From assembly GCF_010183535.1 (NCBI RefSeq), contig NC_071333.1:4214587-4278586 (forward strand): a stretch of DNA of 64,000 bases. The letters run 5' to 3'. Origin of the DNA: Caenorhabditis remanei (taxonomy: Eukaryota > Nematoda > Chromadorea > Rhabditida > Rhabditidae). The notes beneath the pieces were generated by a model, which was given only the letters and a program-made list of their open reading frames with translations, did no database searches and was not told the DNA's origin. Below are positions 49,600 through 61,457 of this stretch, in pieces. Position 1 is the first letter of the stretch, and each line of letters starts with the position of its first letter. Made by a program: the position numbers and the translations under genes.

Positions 49600-51974
49600 C
49601 TGAAAAACGAGAAAAACTTGAGTTTTCTCAAGAAAAAATGAAAAGAATGACGAGAGTCTGAAATGTTTTCCCCAAAAACTGGGGACACAAGACGCAACAT
49701 TGAAAACAAATTTTCGCGTGGGAAAATTGGTATGTCCCTCAAATTATAGGTTAGTGCCGCTGTTGAACATAGCAGACAGATGAGTCGTGGGAATGCGACA
49801 CCTGGAGCCGGTTGCCTAGAGAAACGGGAGAAATTAATGGGTAAGAAGCGAAAGGTGATGAGTGTGGGCAGGGCGGATGTATGACTTGAGAAAACGAATA
49901 AGAAAGGGAAATGAAAACTCTTAGGGGCTTACACAGATTTGAATGCAACACTAATAAGGCAATCGTTTCTATAAAATTTGCACTTTGGGGGAGTTGAAAC
50001 ACTCTAACACTGATACATGTTTCCCGTTTTACAGAGAATGGTAAAGTATAAAGTTCAAATTCGGTACTTCAGTTTTTTTGGGTTTAAAACCACGTACCTC
50101 ACAAAATTTTGAAAACTGTCTTTCTCTCGTTTCAACTTTGACTTGTTGTGCACTTTGTCACTTTTCAGTTAGTAACCACCAAGCATGTGCGGAACTAAGA
50201 ACATCGGAAATTTCAGAAATCGGAAGTTTTCTTGGAAATTTCGGAACTTGGAAATGTTCCGAATTATTGTTTTCAGATATCCCGGAAATTACGGAAACTC
50301 GGGTTTTAAAAGTATTTCATAGTCAAAATCTAAAAATATGCAGTAAAAACTAAAATTCTGTAAATTTTGACACAGGTGTGACGTTTGGGCACCATTCAAA
50401 TTGGGATTGCAGTAGTTTCTTTCGATTCCGCACAAATTATTTATTTTATCATCACGAAAATATTCGAAATTTCGGAAATTTCGGAACCAAAGTTTTTTCG
50501 AAAAAATTCTCGAAAATCGGAAATTTCGGAATTTCTTTCTTATTCCGCTCATCCCCGGCAACCACTTCTTTGATGAAGTTTTCAATTTTTGTGTTGTGTT
50601 CCCTGAGAAATGTGTTAAATTTTTGCAGTTACTGTAGTTCTTCATAATAATGATTCTTCTGAAATGTGTCTTTCTTATTAAGTTTCTTCATTGATCGAAA
50701 CATATAGAAGTTTTTGGTGATGGGAAATGTGCTCTGCTGGTTTAGTAAAAGATCTTGACTATAAATTGACTGGAAATAGCTTTTAACGCAAATCAATGTT
50801 TTCAATTTCTAGCTCACGCATTCATCGATAAGTTACAGTTATTTAAAGCACCTTTCTCTCTCTCTCTCTTCCCTTTTTTTTGGATGTTGGATAACCAATA
50901 AAAGGAGAAAACGACAGATGGCAGAGAAAATCAAGAGAAATAGATAGAAAAGGAAAGGAACGTCTTTTTTGGTATTCATTCGTCTCTTTATCTTCGTCTC
51001 CTTCGACATCTCGTTTCTCATAGCGTTCTCTCTACTTGGGCACGTCAACCCGCCGTGGAATCTCATTCATATAGCGAAACGACCGCCCGATGCAAAAATA
51101 AGAGATTGAGAATGTCGCCTATATTTGCTACTTTTTGCAAGAATCTTTTTTGGCGATCCAAACTGGCGGGTTAATAGAAGAACGGTGGCAGAGCAAAGGA
51201 ATAATTAAATTTCAAAATCATATCTTTGCACAATGATCTCAACAAATTTAATTTGATAAAATATAAACAATTTAACTACGGTTCGGGAAATAAACTAATG
51301 AATAATCGAAAACCAAGAAAGTTAACAAAAACTGGAAAAAAAACTGAAAAATTAACACAAATATGTGACACGACGGGTAAATAAAAGAAAAGGGAATTCT
51401 GAGCGCATCATATTCGTAGTCGTCATGTTGTTGGTCCATGAATTTATTCATCTGAAAACAAACGTTTCTTGAAAATTTGCAATATTACTGTTTGTAGTTC
51501 TTTGTTTGGAATGTTACAACGACAGAGCTCATTGAATACCATTTCTTTCTTCGAGTGCATATCTTCTGTCTCCTACAACACTACTGCTATTTGTCTCTCT
51601 GATCATATCTGGTACATTCAGCATGTTGCGGAGTGAAAAGATGATTAAACGAAGTGTTAACATGATCTGTGACAGGTTTGAAAAAAAACTTTAATACATG
51701 TTAATTACAAAAGTTTACTGTTATATGCTGTTTAGAACGATTAATCGAAATAGTGTTATTCCTTTCTGATATTGACAATCTTAATTGGTTCACGGTTTCA
51801 TGTACCCAAAATCTTTATTTATTCACTATCCATGAATGACCAAAAAAACTGAAATGAAGGAAAAAGATAAGAAAAACTGAGAACATGAGAAGAAGTGATA
51901 GAAGGAGAAGATAAGAAAATATCGACGATTGGCATCTATGTTTAAAAAAAACAACTTTTCGACCACCGGCAAAG
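49600..51974. other. Intergenic region between the two minus-strand genes
   Basis: This spans 2.4 kb with the degenerate repeat at 50190-50560, a (TC)n run near 50855-50869 and no supported exon. The distance is far larger than the roughly 100-bp gaps of worm operons, so the two genes are unlikely to share an operon. AATAAA motifs (minus strand) for the larger gene lie at about 51814-51823. Confidence 0.55.
50190..50560. repeat. Region of degenerate GGAAATTTCGGAA repeats
   Basis: The motif CGGAAATTTC or GGAAATTTCGG recurs many times at irregular spacing (about 50210-50300 and 50460-50535), with A/T-rich spacers. It looks like an old dispersed repeat, but I cannot define its ends. Confidence 0.5.
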
Positions 51975-54900
51975 TTAAGCCATTAAATCAATAAACTTTG
52001 AATTTTTCAACTTAAGGCCATAGTTTTTCAAACTGATCTCGTTAAAACATATACTGTTTGCCAACAAATTAACCTGCTTGAAAGCACGTAATAAAAAGTG
52101 TTCACGCTTCTTAGACAGTTTTATTAATTCAAAAGCTTCATCGAGCTCGAATTGGTAGTCCCGTGGTAATTGATCCACCATCTCATGAAACTGAAAACCG
52201 CAGAAAATAATTTTTAGTTCTATAAATTTTTTGATGTTACCTCAGCCACGTCGATGTCATAATGGTCGAAACATTTTCGTAAGAATACTCCAATTTTGGT
52301 GAGGCCATTCCCTGCTTTCTCTATCTCGTCTGTTGTATATGGCGAAAATCGCTGCAAAAATGTTCAATAATGTTATTAAAATGGTCGGTTTTTAATAAAA
52401 TTGTGTAAAAAACTAACTTGAAGAGGCAATATTGGGCGGTCATACGTTACATGAGAAAACTGCCGCGGAAGACGCACATCCCAGGCAAGTTCATAGCAAC
52501 AAATTATCTGAAGCATCTTTTTAAAGATAGAAAAGTGGTTCGAACTCACTTCCTCATAACGGGCGGACCAAGACTCGATCATTTCTCCCAAAACATGGCG
52601 GATGTGTTCATTGATTAGTTTCATAACCAACTTCCTATTGAAAAAATTGCGTTTTGTATATTTAAACATCTGCAATCAAAAATAATATGTTGCTACTTCA
52701 TATTCAAAAACTAACCCCTTCCAACATTTCTTTGTTTGGAATTGGATACTGGTCCTCTCTGGGTGCTGGTTCTGGAGCGACCAACAAAATATGGCGGAGA
52801 TAACGATGAATTTGCAATTTTCGCTCCTCCTCAGCTAGTACATATTCCTCCACTGGGCACTAAAGCAAACTATGATTAGACCTGGTTGAAAAAAAATCTT
52901 CTCGTTTTTAAATGAAAATAGGTTTGAAAAAACTGATTGATTAGACGATTTTCAACGGAGTAACATCTTTTTTACTATACATATACATATTTGTCGCACT
53001 ATCGGAAAAAAAAACACTTACCTTTCTATAAAAAGGATGGAGAGCCCAGAAATCAAGCACAACCGGAAGCATATGCGGTTCTTTCACATAATTCGCGAGT
53101 AACTCCTTTCTTTTGTTCAGAAATTTTTTGTTCAGCTTCTGATACGGAAGCCTCCTCCGAACTGATGGAGGTGTTTCGTGTTGAGCTTCCACTAGACTAG
53201 TCTCGTACTCTGCAGACAACTGGTTGAGACTTCTCTGGAGAGCGAACTCGGAAGCCTCTGCTGCAGATGATTCATCCACCACTTTCAACTAAATGACATT
53301 TTAAGTATATTTTCAGAAGTTGACAAACTTTACCTGTGTGTGTAGTCCATCAATATTAATTTTGAGCCTTGGATACGAACCGACATATCGTACGTGTCTG
53401 TACTGATTTTTAGCGCCTGAAGTTATCAGAAAGAGTAAATTACTGATGCATGACCGAATTTCTTCTTTGAGAAAAGTTTTGGCCAAGTTTTGAATATCTC
53501 CCCTCCCCCTCAGTCACAAAAATATTCAAATAAGCTTACATTGTTTTAGTGCTTCATCAACTTGTTTAGATAGAGAAGGGTGCTCCTTTTGATATAAAAC
53601 TTGCTCAAGGTTGTATGTGCAATCCATGATCTCAGCGTGGGCATGATCGTGAAGCTGAAAACAAAATGAATTGAGAACTCGAACGGTTACATTTTATCTT
53701 CTCACTTCATTTATGCTGATCCTATATTTCACAACCAGAAAGCGTATTTCTTCAACAACTTCAATTATGTTTTTAATTACTTTTGATGCAATTTCCTTTT
53801 GCGCTTCAGTCCATGTCTTGAAAAAAAAGATACAAAAGTTATTTGCAACAAAAAGAAAATCTAGAAAACTCACAGAATACTCATTTGCTTGATAGTTGGT
53901 GGTTGCGTAATCGCAGTTTGGCATGGTAACGTAGCCGACATTGTTGTAATAACATGAGACAATCTGAAATATTTAATAATCTGTGAAAACGATGTTACTA
54001 CTTACGCTCTCACAGCTAATCCCATTGCTCTTAAAATTGAATAGCAGTGATTGAATGTAGTACTTGATGAAGTCGAGCATTACATCCATAACTAATGGCT
54101 TTAAGTTAAATTCAGTTTTTAAATAAAGACACTGGCCAGGCATTCTTGTACCTCTCACAAGAGTCAATAAAGTTACGAGTGAACAGTAATTCTGTAATTA
54201 TCCATAAATAATTTACTCTCAAGAATATTTTTTATTTTATTACCGCCTTGAATCGCTGCTCTTTCTCGTACTCCCGTTTCGCTCTTGCTTTTTGATACTG
54301 TAATTTGATTTATTGGGAATCTTGGGTTTACAAACATTTCTTACTCTTCTATCAAGTGGATGAAGAGCCCAGAAGGCGACCACAGTTGGAACAAATTCTG
54401 TCCAACTCATCTGTTTCGCGATCTTACTTTTTCTAGCTCGAAGATATTCCATGTTTTTGTCCTTCTCCGGAAGTGGTTCTGTATTCTCAGAGCCAAGAAT
54501 TTGGACCCAATCCTGTAAAAATAAATGTTTTCCAAATTGTTTTCTGAATCCGTTAAGTAACATCACAAAACATTGCTTGCGGAATTTACCGTAGTTTCCA
54601 AAGAGTAGGGTTCATTAGCTTTGAGTGCAGAATCCTGATGCTCCATTTCAACTTTTGCTGATGATTCGTCCAAATATTCAGATGACTCGTCATCAACCTG
54701 ATCAGACGCAGACTGTGATTCAAGGATTTCATTCTTGTCATCAGCCTGATCAGACTCTGATTCAATGATTTGAATATCGTCATCAGCCTGATCAGACTCT
54801 GATTCAATGATTTGAATATCGTCATCGGGCTGTTCAGACTCGCATTCAAGGATTTCAATCTCGGCATCGGACTGATCAGACTCTGATTCAATGATTTCAA

Positions 54901-55210
54901 TTTCGGCATCGGACTGATCAGACTCTGATTCAATGATTTCAATTTCGGCGACGGGCTGAATACCATATTACATTCAAATTCAGTTCAGTTTAGTTTACCG
55001 AATTTAGTGGTCGACGAAAATAAGCGTTGGGTAGATTTCCTTTGAAACACCAAGGACCGAAGATCAACTGAAATATTGTGACTTTTTAATTGTTCGATTT
55101 TAAAAGTCACCTACCGTATTCGGAACAAATTTATTTTTGGTGGGAGTGGTCTCCTCATCGCTGTCACTTTCATCGGCGGGGCGCTTTCTGCTTAGACCTG
55201 GATCCGACAT
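51975..55210 (-). CDS. 761-aa acidic poly-SIM-like protein with two copies of an unrecognised module
   Basis: Sixteen exons in transcript order: 55210-55115, 55067-54999, 54955-54590, 54512-54345, 54297-54244, 54191-54006, 53963-53874, 53816-53706, 53654-53540, 53416-53334, 53288-53022, 52859-52716, 52669-52550, 52507-52418, 52351-52241 and 52190-51975. Phases agree throughout. The start lies 23 bp after an ATTTCAG acceptor. Residues 7-18 are basic then acidic (SRKRPADESDSDEE), a possible nuclear localisation signal. Residues 59-140 hold 14-residue repeats with the core (E/D)I(E/Q)IIESESD, which fit SUMO-interacting motifs. Two related halves follow. Each has an FWALHP motif (residues about 224 and 526), a helical block and an end module (TWTEAQKE...; FSPYTTDE...HYDIDVAEF). 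The end module matches the 239-aa neighbour. No enzyme signature is visible. A nuclear, SUMO-linked role is inferred. Confidence 0.8.
54690..54946 (-). repeat. 42-bp tandem repeat encoding IxII-acidic motifs
   Basis: Six consecutive 42-bp units encode EIEIIESESDQSDA (twice), EIEILECESEQPDD, DIQIIESESDQADD (twice) and a diverged NEILESQSASDQVDD. Each core is hydrophobic-x-hydrophobic-hydrophobic followed by Ser and acidic residues, the SUMO-interacting-motif pattern. Neighbouring units are nearly identical at the DNA level. Confidence 0.9.
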
Positions 55211-55233
55211 CAGAGGCTTGAAATCAGTGAGAT

Positions 55234-58200
55234 CTGAAATGATTAGTTATTGTCTTGAAGATAAAGTTGGTAGCATAGAAGGGATAGCGGGTAAAAAATA
55301 TTTATTCTAGTTGTAACAGTGTTTACTCATTTTTATTCTCATATTTGTATTCTATGCAGAAGTAGAAGACTTAACAAAAGTCAACATTGTTTTGGTTTCT
55401 ACGGTTTCAATTAGCTAACAGTAACTTTTATAATCTCATTATAGCCTCGTAATAAAGAAATCTTTACTTTTATCTGGAGTTAGAGGATACGTTTGGTGAG
55501 AATTCGTAGAAACAAGCAAACAAATATAAAAAACGAGCATTTTATTTTTGTGAATGATTCAACCTAACATAAGGGAAAAATTAAAGACTAGGTTGAGAGA
55601 AAATTTTGAAAAAAAACAGGAGAAACGCTTTCTTCATAAAAACATTATTGTGCTCGTGTATGTGTGAGAAGTCATAAATTTCTGCACTGAACGAATTCTA
55701 GCTTTTGAGCTAACGAAAGAGGATCAAGAAGAAAACAAAACAAAATAGAGAACAGCAAAAGAGTGAATGAAGAGAACAAAAGGGGGACGCCCTCTCGAGC
55801 ATTCTGGTTGTGTTTTTTTTCCATTTTCTGCGTCTATTCAACACAGCAATTTCTCTCCTTTTTCCTAAAGTACGCTTTCCTACTAAAAAATGTCTAGCCG
55901 ATCATCCGACAAAAAGAAAAAGATTGATTACCTAGGAATTTGAATTAGTATTGATAAGGAAAATCTACTCCCTATGAGAAAAAAATCCAGCAGGAATCAA
56001 CAGAAATCAAATCAAATAAGTCTATTATAAACTATGACCAACCAAACAAACATTCAAAAATAGAAGAGCAGGAAGTAAGCATCCGTTGAAAAACAGTAAA
56101 ACTCAGATAAAATTTTGGGATTGAAATAAAACGATTTGCGTAAAATTATCTGATTTGTTTAAAACTATCTTACTTCAAATTTGAATCAATATTCATCTAG
56201 CCCATACTGTATGATCACCTCGAAAAACCAACAAAAACGAAAAGAAGAACGAGAAATGGAAAACAACCAAAGGACGACCGACGGAGGAAAAAAGGAAAGG
56301 CTCTTTCCAGCACTTTGACGGGGTTCTTTTTTTCTTTCAGTTGCTGAGTCTCCTTAAAGCACGAACACCCTCTATTTCTTGCATCGCGTCTGCGTCTGTG
56401 CGCGAAAAAATTGAAACGCATCTAGCTGTCCAGTCGAGTATAATAAGAACAGGAGTTTGGAGGTTTGTTGAAAAAGAACAAATTCACATGGGATGGATCT
56501 GTCCTATTTGCCATTTTGGTACAACTGCCACAAATGTAACCAACTGAACCAAAATAGAAAAAAACACAGAGTGTAAAGAGAAAATGATGTCCAAGAGACA
56601 AGAAAACGGCCTACTTTCTCGGAAATGTGTTTTTCAGCATTTGAATATTTTATTCAAACATTGACAGTTTACTACTCGATCTGTGATGAACCCCAATTAC
56701 TACTTCATTCGAATTTATATCTAAAGTAACCCATGTTTTTCACTTTAAAAAAAAGTGTTAGTACTTTTAATGGCAAACGTTTTATCTTACCAAATAACGT
56801 TCTCGGTTTGAAAGTTCAACCCAACGAACGCGCGAAAATGAAAAATGAAAGAAAGGGAAACCCCGCGTGATGAAAAAAAAGATAGAAGACGGACGGGACA
56901 CGACACTTTTCGTAGAAGACCGACCATCTATCTTTGTTCTTTTTTGTTTTAGTTCCTGCGTGCACTCTCTCGTTTTATAAAGAACTATATTCCAGGCTTG
57001 AGTGCAGCGACAATCAGTATTTTTTCGATAGATAGCCAGACATACTTGCAACGGGTCGGGCCGGGCCGATTTGAGAATTTTCACCGGCCTGACACGGCCC
57101 AGTCCGGCCGGCCCGGGTCCCAGTACAAAAATTTGAAAATTTGAATTTTTTTGATTTTTTCGCGAAAAATGTCGAATTTTCGACTATGTTTTTACATATC
57201 GATAAAACTCGAGTGTACATAGGATTTTTGACTATTTTTTGATGAAAATTTCAAAAAATTTCGAAAAATTTTGTGAAAAAATTGTGCTCATTTTTTGATT
57301 CATGACCGATAATTTGCAAGTATGCAGCCAGTCAATGACGACAATGGAATCAAGGGAACTCAGAAAAAGTATTACGTTTTGTGGTATTCCACTGAAGATA
57401 TGGACAGGTCAGAGAAATGAGTTTTTAGTAATTTAGAAATTTTATTTCCTATAAAAATTACTTATAATTAAACATTTGAATAGAACGCCAATTAACAGAG
57501 AAATATACAGACTGAAGTCAAATTTTTCCTGGAAAGTTCGTCGATTTTGGAACGCGCGGGGTTTGACGGTTCATCATTTATTTTTGAATGTGTACCTTTT
57601 GAAAATCAGATTGTGTGTTTTCTTTACAAGGGTGGATGGGATGTCTTTCCGTCTGTGTATGTGTGTGCATCGAGGTGTTATCAAATTCACAGCTAGCCAA
57701 TCACCTAACTGGAAAAAAACATGCTTTGATTGTCAAATGTCAAGGGTCGAGAAAAATACAATTTGCCAAAAACAAAGAAATAAAATTGGAGCACTGTGTT
57801 TCGAAAAGTAACTGATACTATGAAAATACCTCCTGGATAGAGCAGATAAACTTTCAAAACAGCTTCAGGTTGAAATAATCTCAATTCCATTATTATATTC
57901 AGAATCTGCGAATTTCTATACAATGAACTTTGCCCCCAGCATTCAAAGTTCCGATCTTTGGTTGGAAAACGGCTTATCAGTGAAATTCGTCTTATCAATC
58001 CTATGGATAACGGTGTGACAAGGTTTTGTGTTCAAACATTCCGTACACAAGACACGCTTTTGATCATTGGTCATAAATAAGTGATGACGATGGAAGAATG
58101 GTTTTTTGAAATGTTAACGTTACGTGGAAACTAGATTAGGAAGCAGAAAAAGTTGCTTTTACGTACCGTTTTCGAAAAGTAAAAATCATTCGTATTTTTT

Positions 58201-59013
58201 GCCTAGTGATAAGTGACAGTATCTATAGTCAATCTGGGTCAATTTTCAAGTCGGATATTTCAAAATGTTATTTGTAACTTTATAGAATTTTCACAGAATC
58301 TTCCAATGTATCATTCTTATGTTTAAAACGCATGAAATGTTTCTCCGTCTGTTTCAATGCTCGATTTTTTTTTCCTAAAGTTCAAAATGCCATCGTGAAA
58401 GTGTTCATGTGAACTCGAGTAGCGTAGCCGCGAAAAAACGCGCCGAGGGCGCGCCAGATTTAGCTGTTGAGATCTTGAGAAACAGTCCTAACGTATTGTT
58501 TTATCCATTCCCCACGATGTACCCTCCCCTGAGTCTTTCATTTTTGACCTCTCCTCCTCTTCCTCCCTAACAACGCATTTTCTTTACAAATACTGTGTAG
58601 TGTCTCTCCGACCAATTTGACCCCAGTGTAGCCATGTGTTTGTGAGTGAGGGGTAGACCAACTGCCACGATGACCAACTGCCTCGTTCGATAACGGAGGG
58701 GACGCACACACACACGCAGAGGACTCGTATACTCTCTCCTCTCTATTTTATGATGGGTTGGGTTTTTTTGGCTGGCAAAGAAATGGAGTAGATGTTTGTT
58801 AAACTAATTTTTTAATTATTCAATCCAATTCTATACCAGTTGTTTTGAAATTTCAAAACCTTTTTTGCAGTGTTCCCGTTTTTCTCTATACAATTTCTAT
58901 CCCTTTTTGCGTTTCCCCTCTATCACTCTCTCATTACCTTTCTCTCTGTCTTTTTCTTGTTTCTATGTATCATCTTACTGTCAATCTTTGACCATCCAAA
59001 CAAGTTTTTTTCA
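55234..59013. other. Intergenic region between divergent genes
   Basis: This 3.8-kb region lies between the 5' ends of the 761-aa gene (-) and the AIG1-like gene (+). It holds the MITE at 57041-57324. TTATCA GATA-type sites occur at about 57974-57981 and 57991-57996. I found no supported exon. Confidence 0.5.
57041..57324. mobile_element. hAT-like MITE, copy 1
   Basis: The terminal inverted repeats are CATACTTGCAA (57041-57051) and TTGCAAGTATG (57314-57324), perfect over 11 bp. The flanking 8-mers TAGCCAGA (57033-57040) and CAGCCAGT (57325-57332) match at 6 of 8 positions, as expected for an aged 8-bp target duplication. The interior starts with a GGGCCGGGCC-type GC block and then becomes AT-rich, and it has no ORF. 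The 284-bp length, TIRs and 8-bp duplication fit a non-autonomous hAT-type element. Confidence 0.8.
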
Positions 59014-59014
59014 G

Positions 59015-61457
59015 ATGAAGGCCGCGTCGTTCCATCTTGTCTGTGCTTCTTTGTATGCATTTGTATGCTACAAGGATAGCCAAATTGTCACGGGAGCTCT
59101 ATTGCCAATTCCATATGTTAACTGGTCAAGATTCGTGTGGTTGACTATCATTGACTTGGTGCGTTGGAACGGATAAATTGGAAAATGGGAGGAGGGAACA
59201 TTGTAAAATAGAATTGAAGAATTGAGAAAAATGGAGGAAACCCCGGGAGGTTCTCAAATTTTTTTAGGTGTTTACGGCAAAAAATACAATAAAGTGAGCT
59301 GCCGAAATAAAGCGATTCTTGACGTATAAAATCGGCCATAGTTCCCTGATAAAACAAAGGTTTTTTTCACAAAATTGAGAAAAAAGTTAAACCGATGGAC
59401 GACGATCACAAACCAATAATTTTTTCAGTACATGCAAACCCTCTACCACTCGATCGGATTCATTCTCTCTATCGTGTCACCAAACAAGCGTCATGTCATC
59501 TTTGACTACTGGACCAAAGCTCTTGTTGGACCAATTGGAGTTGTAAGTATCCTTAACTTGCGCGTTAAAAAAATCCAAAAGCGAGAATTGGTGATTAGTC
59601 AGATCAAAAAACAATCATTAACTCAGTACTGTATGTTACCCGCTAAGAGCTGTCTTACAAGGGAAGTCTTCGGCGGCGCCACTTTCAAACGACCTATAAA
59701 TTTGGTGCTGGATATTTTCTACCACGGGGACTCCATTTCTGCAGTCAAAGCCTGCTAAATGTCGCTACGAGCCGAGTTATGAGCTCTCAAACTTTTCAAA
59801 TGGATGAGCTTTTTCACATGGAATTCCAAATCGACAAGTAGTATACGCAAGATATTCTCATTTATGCAACGTACAAGCACAGGTGAACCGCAGGGGAACA
59901 AAAATGAAACCGCGCGGTTGCGAATATGCGGCCGATTTGGAACTCCACGTAAAAAAACTTGAACATATGAAAAGTTTGAGAGCTCATAACTCGGCTCGCT
60001 GTGACATTTTGCAGGTTTTGACTGCACAAATGGACTCTCCGTGGTCGAAAATACCTAGGACGAATTTTATAGGTTGTTTGAAAGTGGCGTCTCCAAAGAT
60101 TTCCATTGTAAGAGTCTAGCTTGAAAGTGTTTGTAAACAGCTTTCACGGGAAAAATCATCGACTTAGCGAAATATATTCTAAAGATGTTGAAATCTGCAC
60201 GGAACCGCAAAAATGAAAAAAACAATTTCACTGAAACTATCAATTGGAGTCTTTTTTTCAACTGGCGAGTACAAAAGTATGTTTTAATCTCGGCAGCAAA
60301 ACATATTTTATCCAGTATTGTAGTTAGTTTGAGCAATCAGTTGGCCAACAGCATGGGAAGCTAGAAATTTTATCTATGGGTCTAGTCAATTACTTATTAG
60401 GCACCATAACAACAGACCGCTTCGATCAAAATAGAAATGTTTATCCGGTTTCAATTTTCCAGGCCGTCACAGTTCTATTCTGGGGATTGTTCCTCTTCGA
60501 TCCAGCCACTCTTGCTCGTGATGAGATGGCAATGAAAATTCTCTCCCTTTTCTGGTTCAATCACGGACTTGTAAGTTCTCAAAATCATCTTTTTATCTAT
60601 TTTGAACGAATTTCCAGCATACTCTGCCAGCGATCACTGCCCATTTGGACATTCTCATCTACAATCACACTAACTTCTCCACCAGCGCTATTTTGAAGGG
60701 AATCGCCGTCTTCGTCACTCTCTACTTGGTCGAGTAAGTTTTATTCCAACTTTAAATTTGCAAAAATTGCGTTAAAAACCTCTGCCATATGTATTCAAAC
60801 ACGAAAAAATATCCATTCATTTCTCTCGACCTCCCTCGACCTGACTCTAAATGTCTCTGCTGCTCCTTATCAAAATCGCACGGTTTTTATTTTGTCAAAA
60901 CGGTGAAGCAACTTCACTTGAGTTCAGAACCGAAAATAGTGTGTTCAGAAAAGAAATCGGCAACAGCTTAAGATAAAAAACTTGATAGCACCATTCTCAA
61001 AAATATACCGGTGATAACTATGCGAAATAGTAACAGAATGTCTGTGTCAGCCCGATGGGAGATGAATTGGAGAATCAATTAGCAAACCAAATAAAAACAG
61101 TTTTCGTAGCTTAAAATGTATCAGATAGAGTCTATTTCAGAATCGATGAACCATGAAAAAGAGAAAAAAAAACGATAGTTGAAGACTTGCATTTAGTTAA
61201 AACTGAGAATAATACCAAAACTTTTTTGCTCAAAAATTCGATTGAAACATTATAAAACCTTTATTTTCAGCCTTCACTATGTCTTCTACACTGCCGGATT
61301 CTGGGCGTACCCAATTCTTGGAGAGTTAGCTGCTCCATTCCGGCTCGTTTTCATTGCTGCGTGCATGTTTGTGGTCTATCTCGGATACGTCTGGCTCTCT
61401 CTTCTCCACACCTTGGTTCACGGATCCGAGAAGCCAAAGAATAAGAAGAAAAATTAA
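59015..61457 (+). CDS. AIG1/ADTRP (FAR-17a) family membrane hydrolase
   Basis: Five exons: 59015-59158, 59429-59542, 60463-60570, 60618-60733 and 61271-61457. Phases agree and give 222 residues, close to the usual 210-240 of the family. The ATG follows TTTTTTTCAG directly, so it is probably trans-spliced. About six hydrophobic segments cover the protein. The C-terminus is lysine-rich (SEKPKNKKKN) and could be an ER-retention tail. Family members hydrolyse fatty-acid esters of hydroxy fatty acids using a conserved Thr and His. The corresponding residues here are Thr44 (FVWLTIID) and a His in NHGLHTLP (120 or 123). The FWFNHGLHT motif and FDYWTKALVGP support the call. Intron 3 (920 nt) holds a foldback element. 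The substrate is inferred from vertebrate relatives. Confidence 0.88.
59654..60112. mobile_element. Long foldback element in intron 3 of the AIG1-like gene
   Basis: The left arm (about 59654-59840) and right arm (about 59925-60112) are imperfect reverse complements, roughly 80 percent alike by eye. The ends are CTTACAA and TTGTAAG. Pairing blocks include GCCACTTTCAAAC, CCTATAAA and GAGCTCATAACTCGGCT. Both strands therefore encode the same short peptide (SLRAHNSAR). The loop is about 90 bp. It resembles the palindromic MITEs common in worm introns. Confidence 0.8.

Noticed and set aside
54586..54966. 126-codon minus-strand frame with KSLNQSLI repeats
   Set aside because: It is the wrong frame of the 42-bp acidic repeat. 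The SIM-like frame has matching splice phases on both sides.
47744..55210. Operon linking the two minus-strand genes
   Set aside because: They are 2.4 kb apart and each has its own polyadenylation motif. Worm operon spacing is usually about 100 bp.
59755..60119. Short overlapping frames on both strands (SLRAHNSAR)
   Set aside because: They arise from the palindromic arms of the foldback element and have no gene structure.
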